Positions 51,124-59,984 of a stretch of 64,000 nt of DNA are shown one piece after another. The stretch is from positions 558,001 to 622,000 of the forward strand of contig NZ_AQHJ01000023.1 of assembly GCF_014925405.1 (NCBI RefSeq), read 5' to 3'. The translations under genes were made by a program, and so were the position numbers. The DNA is from Pseudoalteromonas ulvae UL12. Its GTDB lineage: Bacteria; Pseudomonadota; Gammaproteobacteria; Enterobacterales; Alteromonadaceae. The notes beneath the pieces were generated by a model. That model worked only from the letters and a program-made list of their open reading frames with translations. It was not told where the DNA came from and did not search any database. How positions within the stretch are numbered: the first letter of the stretch is position 1; each line of letters opens with the position of its first letter.

Positions 51124-51786
51124 ATGGTTCAACACTATCCCCCAGTACTTTTAAACAAACCTGTGATAGGCCTCACTGGAGGGATTGGTTCAGGTAAAAC
51201 AGCTATCGCCAATATGTTCGCAAAGCAGGGCATAGAATTAGTCGATGCAGATATTATTGCCCGTGACGTGGTCGCAGTGGGAAGCCCTGCACTAAAAGCT
51301 ATTAGCCAGCACTTTGGCACTGATATTTTACTCTCCAATGGCGAACTTAACCGCGCTAAATTGCGCGAGCAAATATTTACTCACCCTGTTGATAAAACAT
51401 GGCTAAATAATTTATTGCACCCGTTAATTCGAGAAAAAATTCATCAAGATCTAAACGCTGCTACCAGCCAGTACGTGATTCTGGTGGCTCCTTTATTATT
51501 TGAAAATCAACTAGACCAAATCTGTACCCGCACTGTCTTAATTGATGCCCCTGAATCATTGCAAATCAGCCGTACCAGTGCACGCGATAACGTCTCTACA
51601 GCACAAATCGAGGCCATTATTGCAGCGCAAATGTCACGCTCTGAAAAACAAAAAAAAGCCGATGATATTATTGATAATTCAAAAGACCTACCTTTTGCGC
51701 AGCAGCAAGTGAGCCAATTACACCAAGAGTACTTAGGGGCTTATATGGACTCCCCGTTAATGTCAAAAAGAAAAAGTTTAAAATAA
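51124..51786 (+). CDS. coaE: Dephospho-CoA kinase
   Basis: 220 residues from the ATG at 51124. P-loop GLTGGIGSGKTAIA, VDADIIARDVV and LVAPLLFE match CoaE, the last step of CoA synthesis. Upstream extension of the frame lacks similarity. In most relatives zapD and yacG follow coaE. Here an IS110-family element follows instead. Confidence 0.95.
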   Translation: MVQHYPPVLLNKPVIGLTGGIGSGKTAIANMFAKQGIELVDADIIARDVVAVGSPALKAISQHFGTDILLSNGELNRAKLREQIFTHPVDKTWLNNLLHPLIREKIHQDLNAATSQYVILVAPLLFENQLDQICTRTVLIDAPESLQISRTSARDNVSTAQIEAIIAAQMSRSEKQKKADDIIDNSKDLPFAQQQVSQLHQEYLGAYMDSPLMSKRKSLK

Positions 51787-51950
51787 GTTAGATGCTCGCT
51801 TATATACAGGCTCAAATTGAGGTGCTACCTCTGGCCTCTGATGTTTTCGCACCTTCATGACTTTTCTGTTGAGCAGTTTTATAAACTTCAGCCCCTAACA
51901 GTCTCTTGAAGGTCGGTCTTACCTATTTTAATACGCTCTTTTTGACAAAT

Positions 51951-52988
51951 CTAAGCCACAAGTAATTGTGGCTGATACTCTGCATCATGCTTTAGCAACG
52001 CAAAAGCAGTTCTTACTGTTTTATTCGCCAACGCTATCGCGGCTATTTTTTTACCTCGACGAACGGTTAATTCTCTTAACCAGATATCTTTTTGGCTACG
52101 GCTTTCTCTTTTTTCTAGTTGGCAAACAACAGCTAATGCACCTTTATACAAAGCGCTGCGCAGCTTCTTGTTTCCTATCACTTTCGATATTGAGCCTATT
52201 TTCTCCTTACCACCACTACTATGTTGTACTGGCGTTAAGCCTAAACAGGCAGCAGCTTCCCGACCATTTTTGAAATGTGTGGTGTTACCTAAAGCTATTT
52301 TCATTAAAATAGCACAGACGGGACCCACACCTTCTAATGCTTGTAAACGAGTGCAGATTGGGTCTTGTTTAACGATTTCTCGTAACTTTTCTTCAATCAG
52401 TTTAACTTCTTCTATTGTTCCAATAAAACGCCTAAAAGTCAGTTGTATTGAAAAGCGAAAGCGATGTGTTAAATCATTTTCTGCATCTTCAAGTATCTCA
52501 GGAATGGCTTGTATTAACTGAGCATCACCTTGAGCAATAGCATGCCCCAATTCAAGTAATAAAGCGCGGAGCTGATTACTTAAGTTGACTTTTTGCTTAA
52601 CTAATAAATCCCGCATGCATTCTATTCCTTGTAGACATTGCTCTTGCACTGAAAGTAAACGACTTTCTTTTATATGAGGCTGGCGAGCCGCAACACTTAT
52701 TGCCAATGCATCGTTCGCATCTGTCTTCTGGCCTTGCCTAAACGCTTTCACCTGTCGGGCATTGATAGCTTTCACATAATGACCTACTTGTTTGGCAAAG
52801 CGTGCCCAATAATGTGTACTGCTACATGATTCCATAGCAACTAAAGATTTTTTCTCTTTAATTAGTAATCCTTTGAGTTTAGCTCTGGAGATTGCTTTGT
52901 TATAAATAACCTGACCGTTCTTATCTGTCTTACAAACCTGAAATAAATTTTTTGCTAAATCAATTGCTATCACATTACAATCAAACAT
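51951..52988 (-). CDS. IS110-family transposase (DEDD / serine recombinase)
   Basis: 345 residues from the ATG at 52988. A GTG at 53018 is possible. The N-terminal RuvC-like DEDD domain shows IAIDLAKNLFQV, VAMESCSSTHYW and KTDANDALAI. The C-terminal domain has the catalytic-serine region TPVQHSSGGKEKIGSISKVIGNKKLR. All key segments are intact, so the element may be active. A hairpin (AGCCACAA/TTGTGGCT, 51954-51973) lies at the 3' end of the frame. Confidence 0.93.
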   Translation of the reverse strand: MFDCNVIAIDLAKNLFQVCKTDKNGQVIYNKAISRAKLKGLLIKEKKSLVAMESCSSTHYWARFAKQVGHYVKAINARQVKAFRQGQKTDANDALAISVAARQPHIKESRLLSVQEQCLQGIECMRDLLVKQKVNLSNQLRALLLELGHAIAQGDAQLIQAIPEILEDAENDLTHRFRFSIQLTFRRFIGTIEEVKLIEEKLREIVKQDPICTRLQALEGVGPVCAILMKIALGNTTHFKNGREAAACLGLTPVQHSSGGKEKIGSISKVIGNKKLRSALYKGALAVVCQLEKRESRSQKDIWLRELTVRRGKKIAAIALANKTVRTAFALLKHDAEYQPQLLVA

Positions 52989-53018
52989 GTATGGGCTACT
53001 TGGTAAAAGTTTTGTCAC
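51951..53018 (-). mobile_element. IS110-family insertion sequence, minimum extent
   Basis: This span covers the recombinase frame only. The true ends are not visible because this family lacks obvious terminal inverted repeats and target duplications. Candidate flanks are 51787-51950 and 53019-53059, each with a short hairpin (GAGGT-GCT-ACCTC near 51818-51830; ACTCCC/GGGAGT at 53029-53049). A bridge RNA, as in IS621 relatives, would lie in one of these flanks. Confidence 0.75.
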
Positions 53019-53059
53019 TTATTACGCTACTCCCGAGGGAGGTGGGAGTCCATACATCT

Positions 53060-53311
53060 GTTGATCTTTCGTGGTTAAATTTTGTTCGATATAAAAGCGT
53101 TTTTATCACGGCGAGTAGTGTGTAGCCTAGTCATTCTAAGCAAATACTGCTCAACAAAGAGAAATACGCTTTTAGCCGAACCCTTCGGGCAGCGTTTGTT
53201 GGGTATTTCTACTGCGTTATCGCTTTTGTGGTATAGCTCGCTACACCACAAAAGCGATGCCTTGTAAAAATACCCAACAATTCGCTGTAAAAATCATCAC
53301 GAAAGATCAAC
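53060..53311. repeat. MITE-like element with nested perfect inverted repeats
   Basis: Outer ends GTTGATCTTTCGTG (53060-53073) and CACGAAAGATCAAC (53298-53311) are perfect 14-base inverted repeats. Inside, TTGTTGGGTATTT (53196-53208) pairs with AAATACCCAACAA (53268-53280), and ATCGCTTTTGTGGT (53219-53232) pairs with ACCACAAAAGCGAT (53245-53258). A small hairpin CCGAA-CCC-TTCGG lies near 53176-53188. There is no coding capacity I trust. From memory, similar sequences recur in Pseudoalteromonas genomes; the copy number is not checked. Confidence 0.75.
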
Positions 53312-53378
53312 TGCCCCTAATTAAACTGAACATTTATGCTGGCATACAATTTCAGCGCCATAGCTTCATACCTTTTTC

Positions 53379-53555
53379 ATGTATGTATTAACAAAAAAAT
53401 TTTCACTTCGATTATTTTTCATCACAGAAGAAGATATCGTCGAAGTAAAAACTTAACTCATTGTTAAAAATAAAAAAGATCCCTATAAACAAGGTACAAA
53501 ATTTAAAGATCACGGCTGGCAACAAAAAACCGCCCCCATTTGGGAGCGGTTTTGA
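53379..53555 (+). pseudogene. Possible short gene remnant with an internal stop
   Basis: One frame starts at ATG 53379, reads 25 codons ending EEDIVEVKT, meets TAA at 53454-53456, then continues in the same frame through KKDPYKQGTKFKDHGWQQ and TAPIWERF to TGA at 53553-53555. The composition of the second part is protein-like. I do not recognise the family. It overlaps the uppP terminator, so it may be chance. Confidence 0.25.
53526..53552 (-). terminator. Terminator of the folB-folK-uppP operon
   Basis: AAAACCGC and GCGGTTTT pair, continued by CCC/GGG around ATTT, with T on the minus strand. Confidence 0.8.
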
Positions 53556-53637
53556 TTATGACTCAATTTCATTCTTGATAAGATTAAAGATCACGATTTA
53601 GCCCATCCATCTCTCACTCAAGCTGAAATTTATTATG

Positions 53638-54450
53638 TTAAACGGCTGAAAAATACAAAAAGCCAAATAAACCAACCCCAAGGATCAAACGATAAATCAC
53701 AAAAGGTAACATTCCCATGCGTTCGATCACTTTCAAAAAGAAATAAATACAAATATAAGCGGAGATAAAGGACAGCACAGAGCCCAATACAATCGCATTC
53801 CAATCAATAAGCTCCTCGCCCGTTGAGAGCTTATAAATATAATAAGAACCCGCCGCTGCAATCACAGGGATAGACATTAAGAATGAAAATCGTGCCGCAC
53901 TTTGTTTATTTAACCCGAGTAATAAACCAACCGTCATCGTGATGCCTGAGCGAGAGGTACCAGGGAACACCATCGCCACCACTTGAGAAAGACCAATTAA
54001 CAGCGCACTGACCCAATTGAGCTGATAAATCGATTTCATTTGTTTACCTTTGGCATCGGCATACCAAAGCAGCAATCCAAATACGATAGTGGTAGTCGCG
54101 ATAATCCACGCATTGCGAGAGTAACTTTCCACAAAGTCTTTAAAAAAGTAACCAATAACCAGCGCAGGAATCGTGGCAAGAATAATCCACCATCCTAGTT
54201 TGCTGTCATCCGTTTTACCTTGTTCGCCAAATGATTTAAACCACGCGCCTAAAATATCAGCCACTTCTTTACGAAAATAAATAATTACAGCCACTAAAGT
54301 GCCGACATGTACGGCGACATCAAACGCAGTGCCTTGATCTTGCCATCCTAAAATCTGCGAAGGCAAAATTAAGTGAGCAGAGCTCGATATAGGTAAAAAC
54401 TCGGTTAACCCTTGCACTAGCGCCAACACAATGATTTCAATAATACTCAT
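53638..54450 (-). CDS. uppP: Undecaprenyl-diphosphatase UppP (BacA)
   Basis: 270 residues from the ATG at 54450, which overlaps the folK stop as ATGA. Multi-span membrane protein with the catalytic segments [13 protein letters not shown] and [11 protein letters not shown]. It recycles the lipid carrier for cell-wall synthesis and gives some bacitracin resistance. Third gene of folB-folK-uppP. Confidence 0.96.
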   Translation of the reverse strand: MSIIEIIVLALVQGLTEFLPISSSAHLILPSQILGWQDQGTAFDVAVHVGTLVAVIIYFRKEVADILGAWFKSFGEQGKTDDSKLGWWIILATIPALVIGYFFKDFVESYSRNAWIIATTTIVFGLLLWYADAKGKQMKSIYQLNWVSALLIGLSQVVAMVFPGTSRSGITMTVGLLLGLNKQSAARFSFLMSIPVIAAAGSYYIYKLSTGEELIDWNAIVLGSVLSFISAYICIYFFLKVIERMGMLPFVIYRLILGVGLFGFLYFSAV

Positions 54451-54935
54451 ACTACTGGTAACTCCACTTTCCATAGTTTTTGTTGTGTTTTATCGTATGC
54501 TTGCCAAATGTCCGCTATACGTTGCTTTACAACAGGGTGAATAAATTCGGGGGCCACTTCTGCTAACGGCCATAATACAAAGGCGTTTTTAATGATTTCA
54601 TCTCGGGGTAATTGAGCTGGGGAAGAACAAATCACATCGTCATAAAAAAGCAAATCAAGGTCGAGGGTTCGTGGGCTAAACTTTTTATCGTTGTCTGTCC
54701 GGCCATGATCACGTTCGATTTGTTTTAGCAACCTGCATACTTCGTCTAACGACAACTCAGTGGTTGCGCCAATCACAGAGTTATAAAAGTTATTGCCACT
54801 AAAACCAATAGACTCACTTTCGAAGACGGACGAGTAAACTAACTCATTAAAATGCTCACTAAGCACTGCGTTTGCTGAGCGAATATAATGCGCTTTATTA
54901 ATATTTGAGCCCAAGCTTATAAAAATAGAGGTCAT
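54447..54935 (-). CDS. folK: 2-amino-4-hydroxy-6-hydroxymethyldihydropteridine pyrophosphokinase
   Basis: 162 residues. SLGSN near the N-terminus and the [12 protein letters not shown] signature mark HPPK, which activates the pterin for folate synthesis. Starts directly at the folB stop and overlaps uppP by 4 bases. Confidence 0.95.
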   Translation of the reverse strand: MTSIFISLGSNINKAHYIRSANAVLSEHFNELVYSSVFESESIGFSGNNFYNSVIGATTELSLDEVCRLLKQIERDHGRTDNDKKFSPRTLDLDLLFYDDVICSSPAQLPRDEIIKNAFVLWPLAEVAPEFIHPVVKQRIADIWQAYDKTQQKLWKVELPVV

Positions 54936-55292
54936 TTAAGCAGGCCTAAACCGAGTGATTTCAACTCCAACTGTTTGCGCAGCTTTTACCGCAGCGGGTT
55001 TACTCACACGGATCATCACCTGTTGGACATTAAACTCAGTTAAAATAATAGCTGCCAGCTGCTCTACCAAGGTTTCAAGTAACTCAACAGGCTTGGCTGT
55101 GGTATGTGCGATAATTCGCTCACTCACTAGTGCATAATCAACAGCGTCGTTAATATCATCAGACAGCGCAGCAACGCGAATATCTGTCAGCATCTCAACA
55201 TCAAAAAATAAATCCTGTTTACTTTCTTTTTCAAAATCGTAGACACCAATGATAGTGTTTACTTGCAATTGCGATATAAATACTTTATCCAT
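54936..55292 (-). CDS. folB: Dihydroneopterin aldolase
   Basis: 118 residues, with the family start DKVFISQLQVNTIIGVYDFEK and a C-terminal region containing KPAAV. It makes hydroxymethyldihydropterin for FolK. First gene of the operon, divergent from plsY. Confidence 0.95.
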   Translation of the reverse strand: MDKVFISQLQVNTIIGVYDFEKESKQDLFFDVEMLTDIRVAALSDDINDAVDYALVSERIIAHTTAKPVELLETLVEQLAAIILTEFNVQQVMIRVSKPAAVKAAQTVGVEITRFRPA

Positions 55293-55417
55293 AGTAAAGA
55301 TGCTCGAACTTGTGGCTGGTCGGATACCTAATTTTAAAAAAAACCAGTACCCTTCACCGGAATAATATCAGCGGCAGATAATAGCCCAATTTTGCTGATT
55401 AAAAAATAAGGATCACA

Positions 55418-56005
55418 GTGTTAACAGGTGTAATGCTCATTTTTGCCTATTTATTTGGCTCGATTTCCTCAGCAGTCTTAATTAGTCGTGTTTTATCTTT
55501 GCCTGATCCCAGAGAATTTGGTTCTAAAAACCCGGGAGCAACCAATGTATTGCGCCTAGGAGGGAAGCTTCCTGCCGCTTTAGTGCTTATGTTTGATATT
55601 TTAAAAGGCACGATCCCAGTTTGGGGGGCTTACTTTTTAAAAATAGAGCCGCTGATGCTTGGACTAATTGGGGTGGCGGCCTGTTTAGGCCACATATACC
55701 CAGTCTTTTTTCAATTTAAAGGTGGTAAAGCCGTTGCCACTGCATTTGGTACTTTATTGCCAATTGGGTTATCTCTTGCTGGCTTATTAATTGCGACTTG
55801 GCTTGCTATTGTGTGGTTAACTCGCTATTCATCCTTAGCGGCACTCATTACGGTCAGTCTTGCCCCATTTTATACTTGGTTGATTAAGCCACTTTATACA
55901 GTACCCGTTACCATGCTGGCCGTTTTAATTGTATTTCGCCATAGCGCTAACATTCTTCGCTTAATTAAAGGCACTGAGCCAAAAGTCGGACATAAAAAAA
56001 GCTAA
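55418..56005 (+). CDS. plsY: Acyl-phosphate:glycerol-3-phosphate acyltransferase PlsY
   Basis: 195 residues from a GTG at 55418 with AAGGA 6-7 bases upstream. Multi-span membrane protein with [33 protein letters not shown] and a basic C-terminus. First acylation step of phospholipid synthesis. Its stop codon lies inside the stem of the following terminator. Confidence 0.95.
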   Translation: MLTGVMLIFAYLFGSISSAVLISRVLSLPDPREFGSKNPGATNVLRLGGKLPAALVLMFDILKGTIPVWGAYFLKIEPLMLGLIGVAACLGHIYPVFFQFKGGKAVATAFGTLLPIGLSLAGLLIATWLAIVWLTRYSSLAALITVSLAPFYTWLIKPLYTVPVTMLAVLIVFRHSANILRLIKGTEPKVGHKKS

Positions 56006-56024
56006 CCAATTGTTAGCTTTTTTA
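55994..56024. terminator. Bidirectional terminator between plsY and tsaD
   Basis: AAAAAAAGCTAAC and GTTAGCTTTTTT form a symmetrical hairpin between convergent genes. Confidence 0.9.
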
Positions 56025-56036
56025 TGTTACTACCTT

Positions 56037-57050
56037 TTAAAGAGGAGGTAGTTCTTCTATTGACCAGCGAGGTTTCACTTTAGTGTCTAAATCAGAAAAC
56101 TGCCCAGCTTTAAAACGCTGCATACCAGCATAGGCAATCATAGCGCCGTTATCTGTACAAAACTCTGTTCTTGGATAAAACACCTCACCTTGCATACCTT
56201 GCATGATCTTAGCAAATTGCTCGCGTAAGTAACTATTTGCACTCACGCCACCGGCAATAACCAAGCGTTTAATTCCGGTTTGTTTTAATGCTCTTTTACA
56301 CTTGATTGCCAGCGTATCGATAACGGCTGTTTGAAAAGCATGAGCTATATCGGCTTTAGTTTGTAAATCGTCGCCTTCTGAACGAATTGTATTAGCTGCA
56401 AACGTTTTTAAACCACTAAAGCTAAAATCTAGACCTGGGCGGTCAGTCATCGGCCTTGGGAAAATATACCGCTTCGGTGTGCCTTGTTCTGCTAATTTTG
56501 CCAACAAAGGGCCACCGGGGTAATCTAAACCTAATAATTTTGCCGTTTTATCAAACGCTTCACCGGCTGCATCATCAATTGATTCACCAAGAATTTCGTA
56601 TTCACCAATTCCCGCGACTTTAACAAGCAGCGTATGACCACCCGAAACCAATAATGCGACAAATGGAAACTCAGGACGGTTTTCCTCAAGCATGGGCGCA
56701 AGCAAATGCCCTTCCATATGATGAACTGCAACCGCAGGAATTCCCCAACCAAATGAAAGTGCGCGGCCAATCGACGACCCAACAAGCAATGCACCGACTA
56801 AGCCTGGTCCTGCTGTGTAAGCGATAGCATCTATATCGGTTGCAGTACACCCGGCTTCATTCAAAGCAGCAGTAATCAAGGGTAAAGTTTTTCGCACGTG
56901 ATCTCTTGAAGCTAACTCAGGCACCACCCCACCATAGTCAGCATGCAGCTTTACTTGGCTGTAAAGTTGATGCGCTAATAACCCTTGTTCATCATCATAA
57001 ATTGCAATTCCTGTTTCATCACAAGATGATTCAATTCCTAAAATACGCAT
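56037..57050 (-). CDS. tsaD: tRNA N6-threonylcarbamoyladenosine synthase subunit TsaD
   Basis: 337 residues. Kae1 fold with metal-binding His pair in [26 protein letters not shown] at the start and [10 protein letters not shown]. It transfers threonylcarbamoyl to A37 of ANN-reading tRNAs with TsaB, TsaC and TsaE. Divergent from rpsU, the typical arrangement. Confidence 0.97.
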   Translation of the reverse strand: MRILGIESSCDETGIAIYDDEQGLLAHQLYSQVKLHADYGGVVPELASRDHVRKTLPLITAALNEAGCTATDIDAIAYTAGPGLVGALLVGSSIGRALSFGWGIPAVAVHHMEGHLLAPMLEENRPEFPFVALLVSGGHTLLVKVAGIGEYEILGESIDDAAGEAFDKTAKLLGLDYPGGPLLAKLAEQGTPKRYIFPRPMTDRPGLDFSFSGLKTFAANTIRSEGDDLQTKADIAHAFQTAVIDTLAIKCKRALKQTGIKRLVIAGGVSANSYLREQFAKIMQGMQGEVFYPRTEFCTDNGAMIAYAGMQRFKAGQFSDLDTKVKPRWSIEELPPL

Positions 57051-57148
57051 CAGTTAAACTCCCAAACACACCGATTTAATGCTTACACATGATTAAAATA
57101 TGGTATTTTACGCACAGAATCGTAAAACAGAGCGCCAATTTTACTGAC

Positions 57149-57178
57149 TTGGCGGAATTTTACTAGCTTTGTTATAAT
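57149..57178 (+). promoter_or_regulatory. Extended minus-10 promoter of rpsU
   Basis: TTGGCG (57149-57154), an 18-base spacer and TATAAT (57173-57178) preceded by TGt. The leader that follows has GCGGC/GCCGC and GGCC/GGCC hairpins (about 57193-57218 and 57237-57251). Confidence 0.6.
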
Positions 57179-57290
57179 TATTCTTTACATTGCGGCTTGC
57201 TTCGGATTACAATGCCGCACCATTTTTGAACTAGACGGCCAATTGTTGGCCACATGAGTCAAACTCATTTAGTTAGTAGGTGATTTTTTA

Positions 57291-57506
57291 ATGCCAGTAA
57301 TCAAAGTAAGAGAAAACGAACCGTTTGACGTGGCTTTACGTCGTTTCAAGCGTTCATGTGAAAAAGCAGGTATCCTTTCTGAAGTTCGTAGCCGCGAATT
57401 TTATGAAAAGCCAACAGCAGAGCGTAAGCGTAAGAAAGCAGCGGCAGTAAAACGCCACATGAAAAAGCTTTCTCGCGATAACGCACGTCGCGTTAAACTT
57501 TACTAA
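57291..57506 (+). CDS. rpsU: 30S ribosomal protein S21
   Basis: 71 residues beginning [21 protein letters not shown], the expected length and sequence. First gene of the rpsU-(yqeY)-dnaG-rpoD macromolecular synthesis cluster. Confidence 0.98.
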   Translation: MPVIKVRENEPFDVALRRFKRSCEKAGILSEVRSREFYEKPTAERKRKKAAAVKRHMKKLSRDNARRVKLY

Positions 57507-57527
57507 TTTAGTCAGGTCTTGTATTTA

Positions 57528-57974
57528 ATGAGTCTATTGACACAATTAAAAGACGCACAAAAAGATGCAATGCGTGCCAAGGATAAAATTACTCTTGGTA
57601 CTATTCGCATGGCATTAGCTGAAATCAAACAGCGCGAAATTGATAACCAAATAACATTAGATGAAGCAGCAATTACTTCAGTTATTGTTAAAATGGTTAA
57701 GCAACGTCGCGATGCTCACGACCAGTTTATAAACGCTGGCCGCGAAGATTTAGCACAAACTGAAGCAAGTGAAATCAGTGTACTTGAAGGCTTTTTACCA
57801 AAACCTTTAAGTGAAGAAGAAATTCTTCAGCTAATTGACAAAGCAATTTCAGATTGCGGTGCATCGGGAATGCAAGACATGGGTAAAGTTATGGGGTTAA
57901 TCAAAAGCCAAGCTGAAGGTAAAGCCGACATCGGTAAAATCTCTGGCTTAATAAAGCAACGATTAAGCCCATAA
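57528..57974 (+). CDS. yqeY: GatB/YqeY domain protein
   Basis: 148 residues from the ATG at 57528. A GatB/YqeY helical domain (MALAEIKQREIDNQ, KMVKQRRDAHDQF). It resembles the tRNA-binding tail of the amidotransferase GatB, but its own function is unproven. It lies between rpsU and dnaG as in many relatives, 22 bases after rpsU. Confidence 0.93.
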   Translation: MSLLTQLKDAQKDAMRAKDKITLGTIRMALAEIKQREIDNQITLDEAAITSVIVKMVKQRRDAHDQFINAGREDLAQTEASEISVLEGFLPKPLSEEEILQLIDKAISDCGASGMQDMGKVMGLIKSQAEGKADIGKISGLIKQRLSP

Positions 57975-57996
57975 TAAAGTAGCGATACTGTTACTG

Positions 57997-58017
57997 AACC
58001 GAGCCTAGTGCTCGGTT
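57997..58017 (+). terminator. Hairpin between yqeY and dnaG
   Basis: AACCGAGC (57997-58004) and GCTCGGTT (58010-58017), followed by a weak T tract (TTCTTCGTTTT). It may attenuate readthrough into dnaG. Confidence 0.65.
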
Positions 58018-58095
58018 TCTTCGTTTTAGCCTCTTGTAGATCCAAATTCCAAATTCCGTTATTCTTGCAACCAACTTCATTAGACTGAAACTTCT

Positions 58096-59847
58096 ATGGC
58101 CGGAAAAATCCCACGTAGCTTTATTGATGACTTACTCGCACGAACAGATATTATCGATTTAATCGACGGTAAAGTCGGTCTGAAAAAAGCAGGTAAAGAT
58201 TACCAAGCGTGCTGCCCTTTCCATAATGAAAAAAGCCCTTCTTTCACGGTTTCACAAGATAAACAGTTTTACCATTGTTTTGGTTGCGGCGCTCATGGCA
58301 ATGCGATTTCATTTATGATGGATTATGAAAAGCTCGACTTTGTTGATGCCATCGAAGAACTCGCATCTATGTTGCATATGGAAGTTCCCCGCGAAAACAC
58401 TCACGGCCAAAGCAACAAACCCCAAGTCAGTGCAGAACAAAAACGCTCTGATTACGATCTAATGATGCAAACAAGTCAATTTTACGAGCACCAACTCAAG
58501 CGCCATGATAATTCAAATGCTGTTATTGAATACTTAAAAGGGCGAGGACTTTCAGGTCAAACAGTTAAAAAGTTTATGATTGGCTACGCGCCAAGTGAAT
58601 GGGATGGGTTGTGTAAACATTTAGGGCGCACGGTCGCTCAAAAAAAGCAACTTGTTGATTTAAAATTAGCAAGTGAAAAAACACCTGGGCGCCAGTTTGA
58701 TTTCTTTCGTGATCGCCTTATGTTTCCGATTCGCGACAAACGCGGCAGAGTGATCGCCTTTGGGGGACGCATCTTACAAGGAGATAATGGCCCTAAGTAT
58801 TTAAACTCACCCGAAACACGTATTTTTCACAAAGGTTTTGAGCTTTACGGCTTATATGAAGCCAAACAAGCCTTTAAAAAACTCACGCAAGTTATGGTTG
58901 TTGAAGGGTATATGGACGTTGTTGCTTTGTCTGAACAAGGAATCGAATATGCGGTTGCTGCACTAGGTACGGCAACAACGAGCGAACATATGCAAACCTT
59001 ATTTCGAACCACAGATAAAGTCGTTTGTTGCTACGATGGCGATAGAGCGGGTAAAGATGCAGCATGGCGCGCGCTCGAAAATGCCTTACCTTATTTAAAT
59101 AATGGCAAATCGCTACAATTCGTTTTTTTACCTGATGGCGAAGATCCCGATTCTTTAGTACAAAAAGAAGGCAAAGAACTCTTCGAACAACGCTTAGAAC
59201 AGGCATCTGACTTTAGTAAAGTCTTGTTTGAGCGACTCAGTATTGATATCGATATTGCTACCGATGCAGGAAAAGCCAAGCTAATGAGCTTAGCGCTGCC
59301 GCTGATTGAGAAAGTCCCCAGTGACTTTTACCAAGAAAATTTGCTCGAGAAACTCGCGCGCTTGATTGGCAGAACCCGTGAACAACTTAATCAAAAACTC
59401 AATAATCCGCGCCAACAACAATCAGTGCAAAGTAAATTTAAAATGACTCCTATGCGCATTGCGATTGGTTTGTTGCTTCAGCACCCGAATTTAGCCAATA
59501 CAATTCCTCACTCACCTGAATTAGTTGAGCTTAATTTACCTGGCTTGGCTTTATTTAAAAATCTACAAGCTCTTTGCTTAAAACACCCCCATATCAATAC
59601 AGGGCAAATCTTAGAGTTACATCGAGATACACCAGAATTTAAAGCATTATCTCGCTTAGCTGGTTGGCAACATCAAATTGCAGAAGAGCAGTTGGCCATT
59701 TATTTTCAAAATACATTTAAATTTATTGAAGACCAGTGTTTAAATCATCGTCTTGAGACCTTATTAATAAAAGATAAAACACAAGGACTCAATAAAGAGG
59801 AGAGACTCGAATACTCCTTATTAACCCAAGCCTTAAAAGGCGCTTAA
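58096..59847 (+). CDS. dnaG: DNA primase
   Basis: 583 residues. N-terminal zinc-binding domain (CPFHNEKSPSF and FHCFGCG type, read here as YHCFGCGAHGN), TOPRIM core with VMVVEGYMDVVAL and a DGDRAGK metal site, and a C-terminal DnaB-interacting domain. It makes primers for lagging-strand synthesis. Confidence 0.97.
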   Translation: MAGKIPRSFIDDLLARTDIIDLIDGKVGLKKAGKDYQACCPFHNEKSPSFTVSQDKQFYHCFGCGAHGNAISFMMDYEKLDFVDAIEELASMLHMEVPRENTHGQSNKPQVSAEQKRSDYDLMMQTSQFYEHQLKRHDNSNAVIEYLKGRGLSGQTVKKFMIGYAPSEWDGLCKHLGRTVAQKKQLVDLKLASEKTPGRQFDFFRDRLMFPIRDKRGRVIAFGGRILQGDNGPKYLNSPETRIFHKGFELYGLYEAKQAFKKLTQVMVVEGYMDVVALSEQGIEYAVAALGTATTSEHMQTLFRTTDKVVCCYDGDRAGKDAAWRALENALPYLNNGKSLQFVFLPDGEDPDSLVQKEGKELFEQRLEQASDFSKVLFERLSIDIDIATDAGKAKLMSLALPLIEKVPSDFYQENLLEKLARLIGRTREQLNQKLNNPRQQQSVQSKFKMTPMRIAIGLLLQHPNLANTIPHSPELVELNLPGLALFKNLQALCLKHPHINTGQILELHRDTPEFKALSRLAGWQHQIAEEQLAIYFQNTFKFIEDQCLNHRLETLLIKDKTQGLNKEERLEYSLLTQALKGA

Positions 59848-59891
59848 AATAACTAACAGCAACCGGTGAGCTAGCCAGAAAAAATACTTCG

Positions 59892-59900
59892 TGTTATAAT
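59892..59900 (+). promoter_or_regulatory. Extended minus-10 promoter of rpoD
   Basis: TGtTATAAT without a good minus-35, 85 bases before the rpoD start. Confidence 0.55.
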
Positions 59901-59984
59901 GCTCTATTCATCGCGTCGCATTTGAACTAATTTCCGAGCTGACGCCTGCAGTGTCAACTTTTCAAAGTGGAAGAGAAAATCTCT

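Noticed and set aside
51931..53027. TACGCT at both sides of the IS110 gene as terminal repeats
   Set aside because: The two copies are short and direct, not inverted, and do not extend, so they do not define element ends.
53082..53267. 61-codon frame inside the MITE-like repeat
   Set aside because: It spans the inverted repeats, has no ribosome-binding site and no recognisable protein features.
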